Positions 35,387 through 43,865 of a stretch of 64,000 nt of DNA are shown piece by piece. The translations under genes were made by a program, and so were the position numbers. Origin of the DNA: Anaerosporobacter mobilis DSM 15930. GTDB taxonomy: Bacteria > Bacillota > Clostridia > Lachnospirales > Lachnospiraceae. A model generated the notes under the pieces. It worked only from the letters and a program-made list of their open reading frames with translations, did no database searches and had not been told where the DNA came from. The stretch lies in NCBI RefSeq assembly GCF_900142955.1, contig NZ_FRCP01000005.1, positions 608,633 to 672,632 of the forward strand. Reading direction: 5' to 3'. The stretch's first letter is position 1. The number at the start of each line of letters is the position of its first letter.

Positions 35387-36548
35387 CTATATTCCTCCTA
35401 ATGATTTCAAAACACATTCTTCCGTTGTGATATGGGCATTTCCATGGCTCAACAATTGGTTTGCTTGTATCTGGTAGATGATTATCATCTAATTGCCAGT
35501 ACCATTCTGACCCTTCTCTTTGGTCTTCTAGTTTTGTTTTAATATATTCTAAGATATCTTTGGCAGCTTCCTTGTAGCGTTCGTCGTTTGACTTTTCATA
35601 GGCATTGAAGAAACCAACCACTGCTTCTGCTTGAACCCACCAAACTCTCATACGATTAACATTTCCTTTTTCACATTCATTCAATAGAGAATGGTCAACA
35701 TAAGCCACCTTATAAATCTCGTCTTCCAAAATACTTGTAATACGGTGCATTCTCTTTGTTAACTCTGCATCATTAAGTACTTCGCAACCTCTATCAATCA
35801 ACCATGCTGTTTCTATGTCATGACCATAGGAATGTAAATCGAGAATACTATTCATATTCTTGTCAAAGAATACTTCTTGTCTGCGTAATTCTTCATTGAA
35901 TACTTGCTTCTCGAATACGTCCATTATGAAATATAATTTTTTAGCAACTTGCTCATCCTTCGTTACTCGATACAACTCTGTGTAAGCTTCAAACACATGC
36001 AACAAAGTATTCATTGTTTTCTCAGCAATTACACCATTTTCTGATAACTTATCATTATCTTCTGGTTTAAAATCATATGTAAATGCCTCTAAATATCCTA
36101 CTTCATCCGTGCAGTTTGATTCTATGATTCTATACAAGTCATAAGCAATTTTTAGTGCCTCTTCCTCTTTGGTTGCATCATAATAGGAAGCTAACGCATA
36201 GATTGCAAACGCTTGATTATAGGTATGTTTTGTACTATCAAATACGGTACCATCATAATTTAATGACCAGTATACGCCTCCATATTCTTTATCAATACAA
36301 TACTTCTTTAAAAATTCATACGCATGCTTTGCATAAGGTAACAACTCCGTATCCTTAAGTGTCAAATATGCATTTGAGAAGAACCATAAGATTCTACTAT
36401 TTAATATACAGCCTTTAACAGCCTTTTTATCTAAATTCAACTCAAAATCTAACCAGCCATAAAAACCACCATATGTATCATCTTTTAGATTTTCCCAAAA
36501 TGGAAGGATTTTATCATTCAGCATTCGATTGGCTTCTTCTACGAACAT
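35376..36548 (-). CDS. Cellobiose 2-epimerase (AGE family)
   Basis: The 390-residue (alpha/alpha)6-barrel protein has LWFFSNAYLTL, KHTYNQAFAIYALASYY, LHSYGHDIETAWLID and the C-terminal EWYWQLDDNHLP, with the conserved His residues of cellobiose 2-epimerases. It epimerises the reducing-end sugar of beta-1,4 disaccharides, here mannobiose to mannosyl-glucose. It is the first gene of the operon with GH130, CE2-like esterase and phosphohexomutase. Its promoter lies behind two 20-bp direct repeats likely bound by the divergent AraC protein. Confidence 0.92.
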   Translation of the reverse strand: MFVEEANRMLNDKILPFWENLKDDTYGGFYGWLDFELNLDKKAVKGCILNSRILWFFSNAYLTLKDTELLPYAKHAYEFLKKYCIDKEYGGVYWSLNYDGTVFDSTKHTYNQAFAIYALASYYDATKEEEALKIAYDLYRIIESNCTDEVGYLEAFTYDFKPEDNDKLSENGVIAEKTMNTLLHVFEAYTELYRVTKDEQVAKKLYFIMDVFEKQVFNEELRRQEVFFDKNMNSILDLHSYGHDIETAWLIDRGCEVLNDAELTKRMHRITSILEDEIYKVAYVDHSLLNECEKGNVNRMRVWWVQAEAVVGFFNAYEKSNDERYKEAAKDILEYIKTKLEDQREGSEWYWQLDDNHLPDTSKPIVEPWKCPYHNGRMCFEIIRRNIDVA

Positions 36549-36661
36549 TCCTACTCCTCCTCGCCTTTATTTCATCGTAAGTATTAGCTTTTGTAAACCC
36601 AGCTACCGTTCTACTTAATCGCTAATCCGCTAATAAATTATCCTTTTTAGCTTAATTTAAT

Positions 36662-36730
36662 TTTATACTTTGCTTAATTTTTAATCACTCTACTATCTTG
36701 ACTATTTTTATACTATCTTGGCTTTTTACT
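36662..36730 (-). promoter_or_regulatory. Mannan operon promoter with tandem activator sites
   Basis: On the minus strand TATAAA (36662-36667) and a poor -35 GAGTGA (36685-36690) are spaced 17 bp. Directly upstream lie two direct repeats beginning at 36691 and 36711 on the plus strand (TACTATCTTG twice, 20 bp apart, each followed by a CTnTTTT tract). Tandem direct repeats abutting a weak -35 are the usual layout for AraC-family activation. GCTTAATTT is also repeated at about 36650 and 36672. Confidence 0.65.
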
Positions 36731-36854
36731 GTTCTTAAAAAGGTTTGTTAATAAATTTTCCCTCATTTACGTATCTTGCATTCTTATCAAGTATTAGGTA
36801 TACTAAATTTAAGTTAAATAATCGAAATTTTATTATCACAAGAGGAGGATATCT

Positions 36855-37835
36855 ATGTCAACATTTGCAAAGCGTTGGAATCGATCTGTTTTATCTCTTC
36901 ATTCTTCCTATACAGATGCTTTTTACCAGCCTAATTTAAACACAAGAATTTCATCAAGAAAAATCTCCTCTCAAAACATTTCTTTAGAGGATTTCTTGAA
37001 AGAATCCTACATCCCTTCTCCATCCACCCATGCTATAGAATCCCTTTACTATCTTGAGATATTAGCTAAGACAACACGCAACTTTCCATTTACTATAGAG
37101 ATGAAAGATTTGGACTCTTTCCTTTTACTATACACCAAAAAGGGCCGGTATCGCTTAACTTATGATAACAAGCAATATGTAATAGGAGATAACTCTTTTA
37201 TATTTCTTGATTGTTCAAATTATCTCAAACTAGATTTATTAGAACAAAATTGGGACTTTGAAATCCTGTTTCTCAATGGTCAGCAAATTAACTATTACTA
37301 TCAATTGTTCCTAGAGAATGGTATTCCTTATTGCAATTGCATTCCTAGTGATGATAGTATAACAACCTTACACAAACTATTTTCTTACGAAGAAAACAAT
37401 TCAATCACAGTGGAATTAATACGTTCGTCATTATTAACGTCATTACTAACTAATATCATCCTTACCAAACATGTAGATTGTAATCAAAGTAGTTATGTAC
37501 CTAATCATATCAAACAGATGATGACAATTCTCCAAACTCGTTATACAGAAAAACATACTCTTGACTCTTTGTCTGAGGAGTTAAATTATAACAAATACAA
37601 GTTAGCAAAGGATTTCAAACGCTATGTTCATAAATCTCCTATTGACTACCTAATTGATCGTAGGATGGAGGTTGCTAAACAACTCCTTCTTACAACAAAC
37701 AAAACCGTTAATGAAATAGCGGAATCAATCGGTATAGCTAACACACCTCATTTTATCCACTTATTCAAAAACCACACGACCTTAACTCCACTACAATATC
37801 GAGAAAAAAAATCACACTATGAAGATTTAATATAA
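36855..37835 (+). CDS. AraC family transcriptional regulator of the mannan operon
   Basis: The 326-residue protein has an N-terminal cupin-like sensor (DSFLLLYTKKGRYRLTYDNKQ, residues about 90-130) and a C-terminal AraC domain (about 220-322) with LDSLSEELNYNKYKLAKDFKR, IGIANTPHFIHLFKNHT and LTPLQYREKK. It is transcribed away from the epimerase operon across 306 bp containing tandem direct repeats, so it is the obvious activator of that operon. GAGGAGGATATCT precedes the ATG. The gene ends inside a strong terminator stem. Confidence 0.9.
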   Translation: MSTFAKRWNRSVLSLHSSYTDAFYQPNLNTRISSRKISSQNISLEDFLKESYIPSPSTHAIESLYYLEILAKTTRNFPFTIEMKDLDSFLLLYTKKGRYRLTYDNKQYVIGDNSFIFLDCSNYLKLDLLEQNWDFEILFLNGQQINYYYQLFLENGIPYCNCIPSDDSITTLHKLFSYEENNSITVELIRSSLLTSLLTNIILTKHVDCNQSSYVPNHIKQMMTILQTRYTEKHTLDSLSEELNYNKYKLAKDFKRYVHKSPIDYLIDRRMEVAKQLLLTTNKTVNEIAESIGIANTPHFIHLFKNHTTLTPLQYREKKSHYEDLI

Positions 37836-37854
37836 TTTCTTCATAGTGTGATTT
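37809..37854 (+). terminator. Rho-independent terminator overlapping the AraC stop codon
   Basis: A perfect 17-bp stem (arms 37809-37825 and 37838-37854, core TCACACTATGAAGA) has its loop over the stop codon and is followed by ATTCTTTTTAT on the plus strand. The last eight codons of the gene form one arm. Confidence 0.88.
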
Positions 37855-38000
37855 ATTCTTTTTATAGTCTTATTCTTTTAAAAGTTTTATTTTATTTATA
37901 GCTTTATTTTTTATAGTTTTATTCTTTTTATAGTTTTATTCTTTTTACAGTTTTATTCTTTTTACAGTTTTATTCTTTTTACAGTTTTATTCTTTTATAG
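37852..38000. repeat. 17-bp T-rich minisatellite, nine units
   Basis: The unit TTTTATTCTTTTTACAG repeats nine times with lengths 15-17 bp: three exact copies at 37934-37984, a TATAG variant at 37917-37933 and more diverged units at the left. It starts in the AraC terminator and its last unit contains the stop codon of the convergent GH1 gene. There are no unique spacers, so it is not CRISPR. Units are least diverged at the GH1 end, which suggests recent expansion there. Confidence 0.9.
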
Positions 38001-39356
38001 ATTTTTTCCTTTATTCATAATAACATCACGATACCAATATCCTGAATCTTTAATTATTCTTTTCTGCGTTTCATAATCAACATATACAAGTCCAAAACGT
38101 TCTGTATAACCACAATTCCATTCAAAATTATCCATCAGTGACCATTCAAAATAACCTCTGATGTCAACGCCCTCATCTTTTGCTTTTCCTACTTGTAATA
38201 AATAACGATTCAAGAAATCGATGCGGTTTGGATCATGTACTTTACCATCTAGGGATATCGTATCATGACAAGACATTCCGTTCTCCGTTATGAATATTGG
38301 ATGCTGATAGCGCTCATACAAAAACTTAGTGCCCCAATATAAACACTCTGGTGTAACCGGCCAATTTGTTGCTGTTTTAGCAAACCCTACCTCACGATTT
38401 ACATACTCAGGTAAACCGTCTGCTCCCATCTTAACTTGAAATCCATTGTACATATTTTGACCATAGAAATCAAGTGGCTGTGCAATTAGCTTCATATCCT
38501 CCTTTGTTATGTTCGGCAAATACTTACTATACTTACGGAGACCTTCTTCTGGATATTCTCCTAGTATAACAGGATCACTCCACCAACTAACATTCCAAGT
38601 CCAACCTTCCTCTATATCCGGGCATCGGAAGAAACTTTTTCTTGCTGCCTCTACATCTTCTGGTTTCTCACTCGCAGGATAACTAACTCCAGCTGTCGGC
38701 GCATAGCCTACTTCTATCGGTTGTTTTGCATGCTCTCGCAACATTCTAGTAGCTTGTCCATGTGCTAGTAAAACATTATGTGCCATCTCAAATGTATCTC
38801 GGATTGGCGCCTTTAGACCCGGTGCATGGACTCCGTTAAGATATCCTAATCCAATAAAGCACTGTGGTTCATTCAAGGTAAAATATTTGGTAACACGATC
38901 CGAGAAATAGGTTGCAACTATTTTGGCATATTCACCAAACCATTGCACGATCTCCCTGTTTAGCCAGCCACCTTTGCGGTATAAGGCGTATGGTAATTCC
39001 CAATGATACAAGGTAATGTACGGTTCAATTCCATTCTCTAATAAACAATCAATCAAATTATTATAAAATTGAATTCCTTTTTCATTAATCTTCCCAATTC
39101 CGTCTGGCAGAATTCTTGCCCAATTAATTGAAAAACGATAGGCACGTATGCCCAATTGCTTCATGATAGCGATATCTTCTTTATAACGATTATAATGATC
39201 ACAAGCAATATCGCCAGTGTGACCTTCCATAATCTTACCAGGTTCACGTACATAGATGTCCCATATATCATCACCCTTACCATCATCTTTAGTTCTTCCT
39301 TCTATTTGATAGGAAGAGGTAGCAACTCCCCATACAAAATCTTCTCCAAACGACAT
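37995..39356 (-). CDS. Beta-glucosidase/6-phospho-beta-glucosidase, GH1
   Basis: The ATG at 39356 (MSFGEDFVWGVATS) is chosen because TAGGAGGA lies seven bases upstream; the ATG two codons earlier is too close to it. The 453-residue (beta/alpha)8 barrel has the N-terminal FVWGVATSSYQIEG, the acid/base Glu in TLNEPQCF and the nucleophile Glu in FITENGMSC. It should hydrolyse beta-glucosides, or manno/gluco-disaccharides, in the cytoplasm. It has its own perfect consensus promoter at 39516-39544. Confidence 0.92.
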   Translation of the reverse strand: MSFGEDFVWGVATSSYQIEGRTKDDGKGDDIWDIYVREPGKIMEGHTGDIACDHYNRYKEDIAIMKQLGIRAYRFSINWARILPDGIGKINEKGIQFYNNLIDCLLENGIEPYITLYHWELPYALYRKGGWLNREIVQWFGEYAKIVATYFSDRVTKYFTLNEPQCFIGLGYLNGVHAPGLKAPIRDTFEMAHNVLLAHGQATRMLREHAKQPIEVGYAPTAGVSYPASEKPEDVEAARKSFFRCPDIEEGWTWNVSWWSDPVILGEYPEEGLRKYSKYLPNITKEDMKLIAQPLDFYGQNMYNGFQVKMGADGLPEYVNREVGFAKTATNWPVTPECLYWGTKFLYERYQHPIFITENGMSCHDTISLDGKVHDPNRIDFLNRYLLQVGKAKDEGVDIRGYFEWSLMDNFEWNCGYTERFGLVYVDYETQKRIIKDSGYWYRDVIMNKGKNL

Positions 39357-39515
39357 AATCATTCCTCCTATTTATGATTGATAATCATCTTATCCTAAAT
39401 GAATTTCTTATATACGGCTAACGAAACTAATTACCAGTTAGCTTTAGTTAAATGTGATGTAGAACATAGAAAGAGGGTTTTTGACACCCGAATCAGTAAT
39501 TAATATTAAATTACA

Positions 39516-39544
39516 ATTATAGTATTGAGGTACTTCTATGTCAA
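39516..39544 (-). promoter_or_regulatory. Perfect consensus sigma-A promoter of the GH1 gene
   Basis: On the minus strand TTGACA (39539-39544), exactly 17 bp, and TATAAT (39516-39521) match the consensus at all twelve positions. The start would be near 39509, leaving a 5' leader of about 150 bases before the ATG at 39356. The leader holds only a weak GGGT/ACCC pairing. Confidence 0.85.
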
Positions 39545-39631
39545 CCCAATAAAATAGAGGTTAGAAGCGGCTATTTTTACATATTACTTTCAAATATTCT
39601 AGATTATATATACGTTCACAAGCAACTAAAA

Positions 39632-39713
39632 AAGACAATCTTCAAGGTTTTTATGTGGATACACGAATCTTATATATCCGTGTATCACACACAAACCAAT
39701 TGAAGACTGTCTT
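39632..39713 (-). repeat. Palindromic element acting as the adhE terminator (copy B)
   Basis: Arms AAGACAATCTTCA (39632-39644) and TGAAGACTGTCTT (39701-39713) pair through one wobble in minus-strand RNA, with an inner GATACACG/CGTGTATC hairpin. The 3' arm is followed by TTTTTTAGTTGC on the minus strand, 30 bp past the adhE stop. It is clearly homologous to 1931-2019: arms, AAGGTTTT(T)ATGTG and GGATAT segments are shared. Confidence 0.85.
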
Positions 39714-39742
39714 CTTAATATTGCTTAAAAGTCACGTATGAT

Positions 39743-42370
39743 TTATTTACCGTAGTAAACTTTTAAATACATTTCTTTCATTTCTGACATTAATGGATAT
39801 CTTGGGTTAGCACCTGTACATTGATCATCAAATGCTTGCTCAACCATCTTATCTAATGTTTCTAAGAAGTATTTTTCATCTACGCCGTATTCAGCGATAG
39901 TTTTCTTAATACCAACTTTAGCTTTTAATTCTTCAATAGCTTTAAGTAAGTTATCGAATTTTTCTTGATCGTTCTTACCTTGAATTCCAAGGAAGTTAGC
40001 AACTTCAATATATCTTTCCATACAATGTGGATATTGATATTGAGAGAATGTTCCCATCTTAGTTGGAACGCTTACAGCATTGAATTTCATTACTTCAGTG
40101 ATTAACAATGCGTTAGCAACACCATGTGGTAAGTGGTGGAATGCACCTAATTTATGAGCCATAGAGTGACAAATTCCAAGGAAAGCATTAGCGAATGCCA
40201 TACCAGCCATTGTTGAAGCATCAGCCATTTTTTCTCTTGCTGTTTCATCTGCTGCACCGTTTTCATATGCACTTGGTAAGTAAGCGAAGATATTCTTCAT
40301 AGATTTAAGTGCAAGACCATCTGTATAATCAGTAGCCAAGATTGATGCATAAGCTTCTAATGCATGAGTAAGAGCATCGATACCTGAAGCACTAGTTAAT
40401 CCTTTTGGTTGGTTCATCATCATGTCAGCGTCAATAATTGCCATGTTTGGAAGTAATTCGTAATCTGCTAATGGATATTTGTGACCAGTCTTTTCATCAG
40501 TGATAACTGCGAAAGGTGTAACTTCTGAACCAGTACCTGAAGATGTAGGAACAGCGATGAAGTATGCTTTTTCACCCATCTTAGGGAATGTGTAAACACG
40601 TTTTCTAATATCCATGAAACGCATTGCCATATCCATGAAATCTGCTTCTGGATGTTCGTACATAACCCACATAATCTTACCAGCATCCATTGCTGAACCA
40701 CCACCGATAGCGATGATACAATCTGGTTCGAAAGCTCTCATAGCTTTAGCGCCTTCTTTTGCACATTCTAATGTTGGGTCTGGTGCTACTTCATAGAATG
40801 TAGTATGTTGGATACCCATTTCATCTAATTTATCTGTTACGCATTTAGTGTAACCATTCTTGTATAAGAATGAGTCAGTTACGATAAATACTTTTTTCTT
40901 GCCCATTACGTTCTTAAGTTCATCAAGCGCTACAGGAAGACAACCTTTCTTAAAGTAAACTTTTTCAGGTGCTCTAAACCAAAGCATATTTTCTCTCCTC
41001 TCTGCTACTGTCTTGATGTTGATTAAGTGTTTAACTCCTACGTTTTCTGATACAGAGTTTCCACCCCATGATCCACAACCAAGAGTTAATGATGGAGCTA
41101 ATTTGAAGTTGTATAAATCACCGATACCACCATGTGAAGATGGAGTATTAACAAGAATTCTACAAGTCTTCATTGCTGCTGCGAATTGATTAATCTTTTC
41201 TTTACCAGTTCCAACATTTACATAAAGTGAAGATGTATGACCATAACCACCATCAGCTACAAGTACTTCTGCTTTAGCAACTGCTTCATCAAATGATTTT
41301 GCTTTGTACATAGCTAAAACTGGAGATAATTTTTCGTGAGCCATTTCTTCTTCGATTGCTACCGATTCAACTTCTGAGATAAGAATCTTAGTTGCTTCTG
41401 GAACATCAAATCCAGCTAATTTAGCGATAGTAATCGGTTTTTGACCAACGATTTTAGCGTTAAGAGCTCCATTGATAAGGATTGTTTTTCTAAGTTTTTC
41501 TGTTTCTTCAGGTGTTGTGAAGTAACATCCTCTATCTGCGAATTCTTTCTTAACTGCTGCATAGATTTTATCGTTAACGATAACAGATTGTTCTGATGCA
41601 CAGATCATACCATTATCGAAAGTTTTTGAATGAATAATTGAGTTAACTGCTAATTTAACATCACAAGTTTCGTCCATAATTACTGGAGTGTTACCTGCAC
41701 CAACACCAAGAGCTGGTTTACCTGATGAGTAAGCAGCCTTAACCATACCAGGACCGCCTGTAGCTAAGATGATATCTGCACTCTTCATAACTTCGTTTGT
41801 TAACTCTAATGATGGAACATCAATCCAACCAATGATTCCAGCTGGTGCACCTGCTTCTACTGCTGCATCAAGAACAACTTTTGCTGCTGCGATAGTAGAA
41901 TTCTTAGCACGTGGATGTGGGCTGATGATGATAGCATTTCTAGTTTTTAAAGCGATTAATGTTTTGAAAATCGCTGTTGAAGTTGGGTTTGTTGTTGGGA
42001 TAACTGCTGCAATTAAACCAATTGGTTCAGCAATTTTCTTGATTCCAAAACTAGTATCTTCTTCAATAACACCACATGTTTTAGTGTCTTTGTATGCATT
42101 ATAAATATATTCTGCTGCGTAGTGGTTTTTGATAACTTTATCTTCAACAATACCCATACCAGTTTCTTCAACTGCCATTTTAGCTAGCGGGATTCTTTGT
42201 TTGTTAGCAGCTGTTGCAGCAGCTAAGAAAATCTTATCTACCTGTTCTTGAGTATAAGTTGCGAAAATTTTCTGTGCTTCTCTGATTTCGTTCATTTTTG
42301 CAACTAATGCATCAACGCTGTCAACTAATCCAGTTGCTTGTACTGTAGTTTGTTCTTCTTTTTTTGCCAT
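39743..42370 (-). CDS. adhE: Bifunctional acetaldehyde-CoA/alcohol dehydrogenase
   Basis: The 875-residue fused enzyme reduces acetyl-CoA to acetaldehyde and then to ethanol. The N-terminal aldehyde dehydrogenase half (residues about 15-440) shows SPHPRAKNSTIAAAKV and the catalytic Cys in FDNGMICASEQSV. The C-terminal iron-dependent alcohol dehydrogenase half (about 460-870) has IAIGGGSAMDAGKIMW, VPTSSGTGSEVTPFAVI and iron ligands in HSMAHKLGAFHHLPHG. It forms cytoplasmic spirosome filaments in relatives. It is monocistronic, with AGGAGGATAATCGTA before the ATG, a 210-base leader and three Rex-like boxes over its promoter, fitting NADH-responsive control of ethanol formation. Confidence 0.97.
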   Translation of the reverse strand: MAKKEEQTTVQATGLVDSVDALVAKMNEIREAQKIFATYTQEQVDKIFLAAATAANKQRIPLAKMAVEETGMGIVEDKVIKNHYAAEYIYNAYKDTKTCGVIEEDTSFGIKKIAEPIGLIAAVIPTTNPTSTAIFKTLIALKTRNAIIISPHPRAKNSTIAAAKVVLDAAVEAGAPAGIIGWIDVPSLELTNEVMKSADIILATGGPGMVKAAYSSGKPALGVGAGNTPVIMDETCDVKLAVNSIIHSKTFDNGMICASEQSVIVNDKIYAAVKKEFADRGCYFTTPEETEKLRKTILINGALNAKIVGQKPITIAKLAGFDVPEATKILISEVESVAIEEEMAHEKLSPVLAMYKAKSFDEAVAKAEVLVADGGYGHTSSLYVNVGTGKEKINQFAAAMKTCRILVNTPSSHGGIGDLYNFKLAPSLTLGCGSWGGNSVSENVGVKHLINIKTVAERRENMLWFRAPEKVYFKKGCLPVALDELKNVMGKKKVFIVTDSFLYKNGYTKCVTDKLDEMGIQHTTFYEVAPDPTLECAKEGAKAMRAFEPDCIIAIGGGSAMDAGKIMWVMYEHPEADFMDMAMRFMDIRKRVYTFPKMGEKAYFIAVPTSSGTGSEVTPFAVITDEKTGHKYPLADYELLPNMAIIDADMMMNQPKGLTSASGIDALTHALEAYASILATDYTDGLALKSMKNIFAYLPSAYENGAADETAREKMADASTMAGMAFANAFLGICHSMAHKLGAFHHLPHGVANALLITEVMKFNAVSVPTKMGTFSQYQYPHCMERYIEVANFLGIQGKNDQEKFDNLLKAIEELKAKVGIKKTIAEYGVDEKYFLETLDKMVEQAFDDQCTGANPRYPLMSEMKEMYLKVYYGK

Positions 42371-42527
42371 TACGATTATCCTCCTAATTTTGAAATCATC
42401 CTGTTATCAGTAGGGGGGTGCTTCCTCCGATACAGCTTCATAGATATAAACTTATTAATTACTAAAAATAAAATACGTTACTAAAATTATAACCTCTTTT
42501 TATTTCTTTCATTTATAACAATGTTAT

Positions 42528-42616
42528 GCGTTAAAATATTAACAAGTTTTTATGTGTTGCTATTTTGTTTATCTTTTAACAATGTTTATTTTATATTATT
42601 GTTAATTGTTTGTCAA
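42528..42616 (-). promoter_or_regulatory. adhE promoter with three Rex-like operators
   Basis: On the minus strand TTGACA (42611-42616), 17 bp, TAAAAT (42588-42593) form the promoter. Boxes close to TTGTTAA-N4-TTAACAA occur at 42599-42616 (over the -35), 42565-42582 (TTGTTTATCTTTTAACAA, one mismatch, over the start site) and 42528-42545 (second half perfect). Spacings of 34 and 37 bp place them on similar helix faces. Rex is the NADH-sensing repressor known to control adhE in clostridia. Confidence 0.78.
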
Positions 42617-42757
42617 TGTACACATTAATCAAAAATTCGATAATTTTTTTAATTTTTTAGTCATTTTAACAAATTGCCATTATTTGTTTGCCTCCATTTC
42701 CACTCTCTGTTAATTTAGTTGTATGAATCCATTCGGCTTTAGTAAAATTGTACAAAA
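42617..42757. other. Gene-free AT-rich segment between adhE promoter and dapF terminator
   Basis: The segment holds one further TTAACAA half-site at 42666-42672 but no full Rex box, and no open frame. Together with the adhE leader it makes up the 499-bp gap between adhE and dapF. Confidence 0.35.
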
Positions 42758-42792
42758 AAGAGCAAGAATACTCGAATAGTCTTCTTGCTCTT
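42758..42792 (-). terminator. Rho-independent terminator of dapF
   Basis: AAGAGCAAGAA (42758-42768) and TTCTTGCTCTT (42782-42792) form an 11-bp stem; on the minus strand it is followed by TTTTGTAC. It lies about 80 bp after the dapF stop and insulates the adhE promoter. Confidence 0.85.
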
Positions 42793-42869
42793 ATTTTCAT
42801 TATTCATAATTAAACGGGTTACTTCCATCGTTGTAACGAATCCTGAATGATATAGTATCTATATTGGTT

Positions 42870-43706
42870 CTATAATCCCCCCCAACTGCCTTCAAAAACG
42901 GTTTCAGTTGGTCCGCGCATGGAAATTATATCATTGGATTCATTCCAATCAACTGTTAGAATTCCTCCATCTAGTACGACGTCTACTCTCCGGTCCGTAT
43001 AGTCGTTCATTATACTAGCCACCACACTTGCGCATGCCCCAGTACCGCAAGCCAAAGTAATACCAGTTCCGCGCTCCCAAACTCTCATACGTATAATGTT
43101 ATTCGTGATAACTTCAACAAATTCAACATTTGATTTCTTAGGAAACATAGGATGTTTCTCTATCTTCGGACCAATATCTTCAAGCTTAACTTCTCTAATA
43201 TCCTCTACAAATAGTACTGTATGTGGGTTTCCCATAGAGACACATGTTATATGATATATTTCCCCGTCAATTTCTATTTTTTCGTTCTTTATTATCTCTT
43301 TATCAGATATAGCAGGAATCTTAGTCGATAATAGCTCTGGTTTTCCCATATCAACTGTTACCATTTTAACAATTTTATCTTCCACTTCCAAGAAAAGTCG
43401 TTTCACTCCTGATAACGTCTCTATTAGAAGTTCTGTTTTTTCAGTTAGTTTGTTATCATATACGAATTTTGCTACACACCGAATCCCGTTTCCACACATC
43501 TCAGCCCTTGATCCATCGGCATTATACATATCCATCATAAAGTCAGCAACATCAGATTGTCTAATTAATATCAAACCATCCGCACCGATACCATAGTGTT
43601 GTCTACTCATCTGTACTGCTAACTGTTCAGGATTATCAACGGTCTCAGTTATGGCATTAATATATATGTAGTCGTTTCCAAGTCCGTGCATCTTAGTAAA
43701 CTTCAT
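42870..43706 (-). CDS. dapF: Diaminopimelate epimerase
   Basis: The 278-residue enzyme converts LL- to meso-diaminopimelate for lysine and peptidoglycan synthesis. It starts MKFTKMHGLGNDYIYINA, and the two active-site cysteines are in EMCGNGIRCVAKF and LACGTGACASV. The two-lobed length is normal. It has its own terminator and lies downstream of the dipeptidase gene, separated by a hairpin, so it is probably monocistronic. Confidence 0.96.
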   Translation of the reverse strand: MKFTKMHGLGNDYIYINAITETVDNPEQLAVQMSRQHYGIGADGLILIRQSDVADFMMDMYNADGSRAEMCGNGIRCVAKFVYDNKLTEKTELLIETLSGVKRLFLEVEDKIVKMVTVDMGKPELLSTKIPAISDKEIIKNEKIEIDGEIYHITCVSMGNPHTVLFVEDIREVKLEDIGPKIEKHPMFPKKSNVEFVEVITNNIIRMRVWERGTGITLACGTGACASVVASIMNDYTDRRVDVVLDGGILTVDWNESNDIISMRGPTETVFEGSWGGL

Positions 43707-43828
43707 GTATCTACAACCTTTAGCTTCGATTATTCTATGTTTATGCTAAGATGTATATGATGATACTTGTTTTTAATGTAATTATTCAGAATTATTGACA
43801 AGATGGCTTTTTTGGTCTATTAATAGAT

Positions 43829-43860
43829 CGGCACCAATTTAATTCTATAAATTGGTGCCG
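43829..43860 (-). terminator. Stem-loop after the M19 dipeptidase gene
   Basis: CGGCACCAATTT (43829-43840) and AAATTGGTGCCG (43849-43860) form a perfect 12-bp stem 6 bp after the dipeptidase stop. No U-tract follows directly on the minus strand, so it may act as a weak terminator or a 3' stabiliser. Confidence 0.6.
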
Positions 43861-43865
43861 TTTAT

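Noticed and set aside
37852..38000. Regular repeats that might be a CRISPR array
   Set aside because: Units are contiguous 15-17 bp copies with no unique spacers and no cas genes nearby; it is a minisatellite.
42599..42616. Treating the TTGTTAA-rich adhE upstream as plain AT-rich noise
   Set aside because: Three near-consensus boxes at regular spacing over a good promoter are too ordered for that, so Rex sites were kept.
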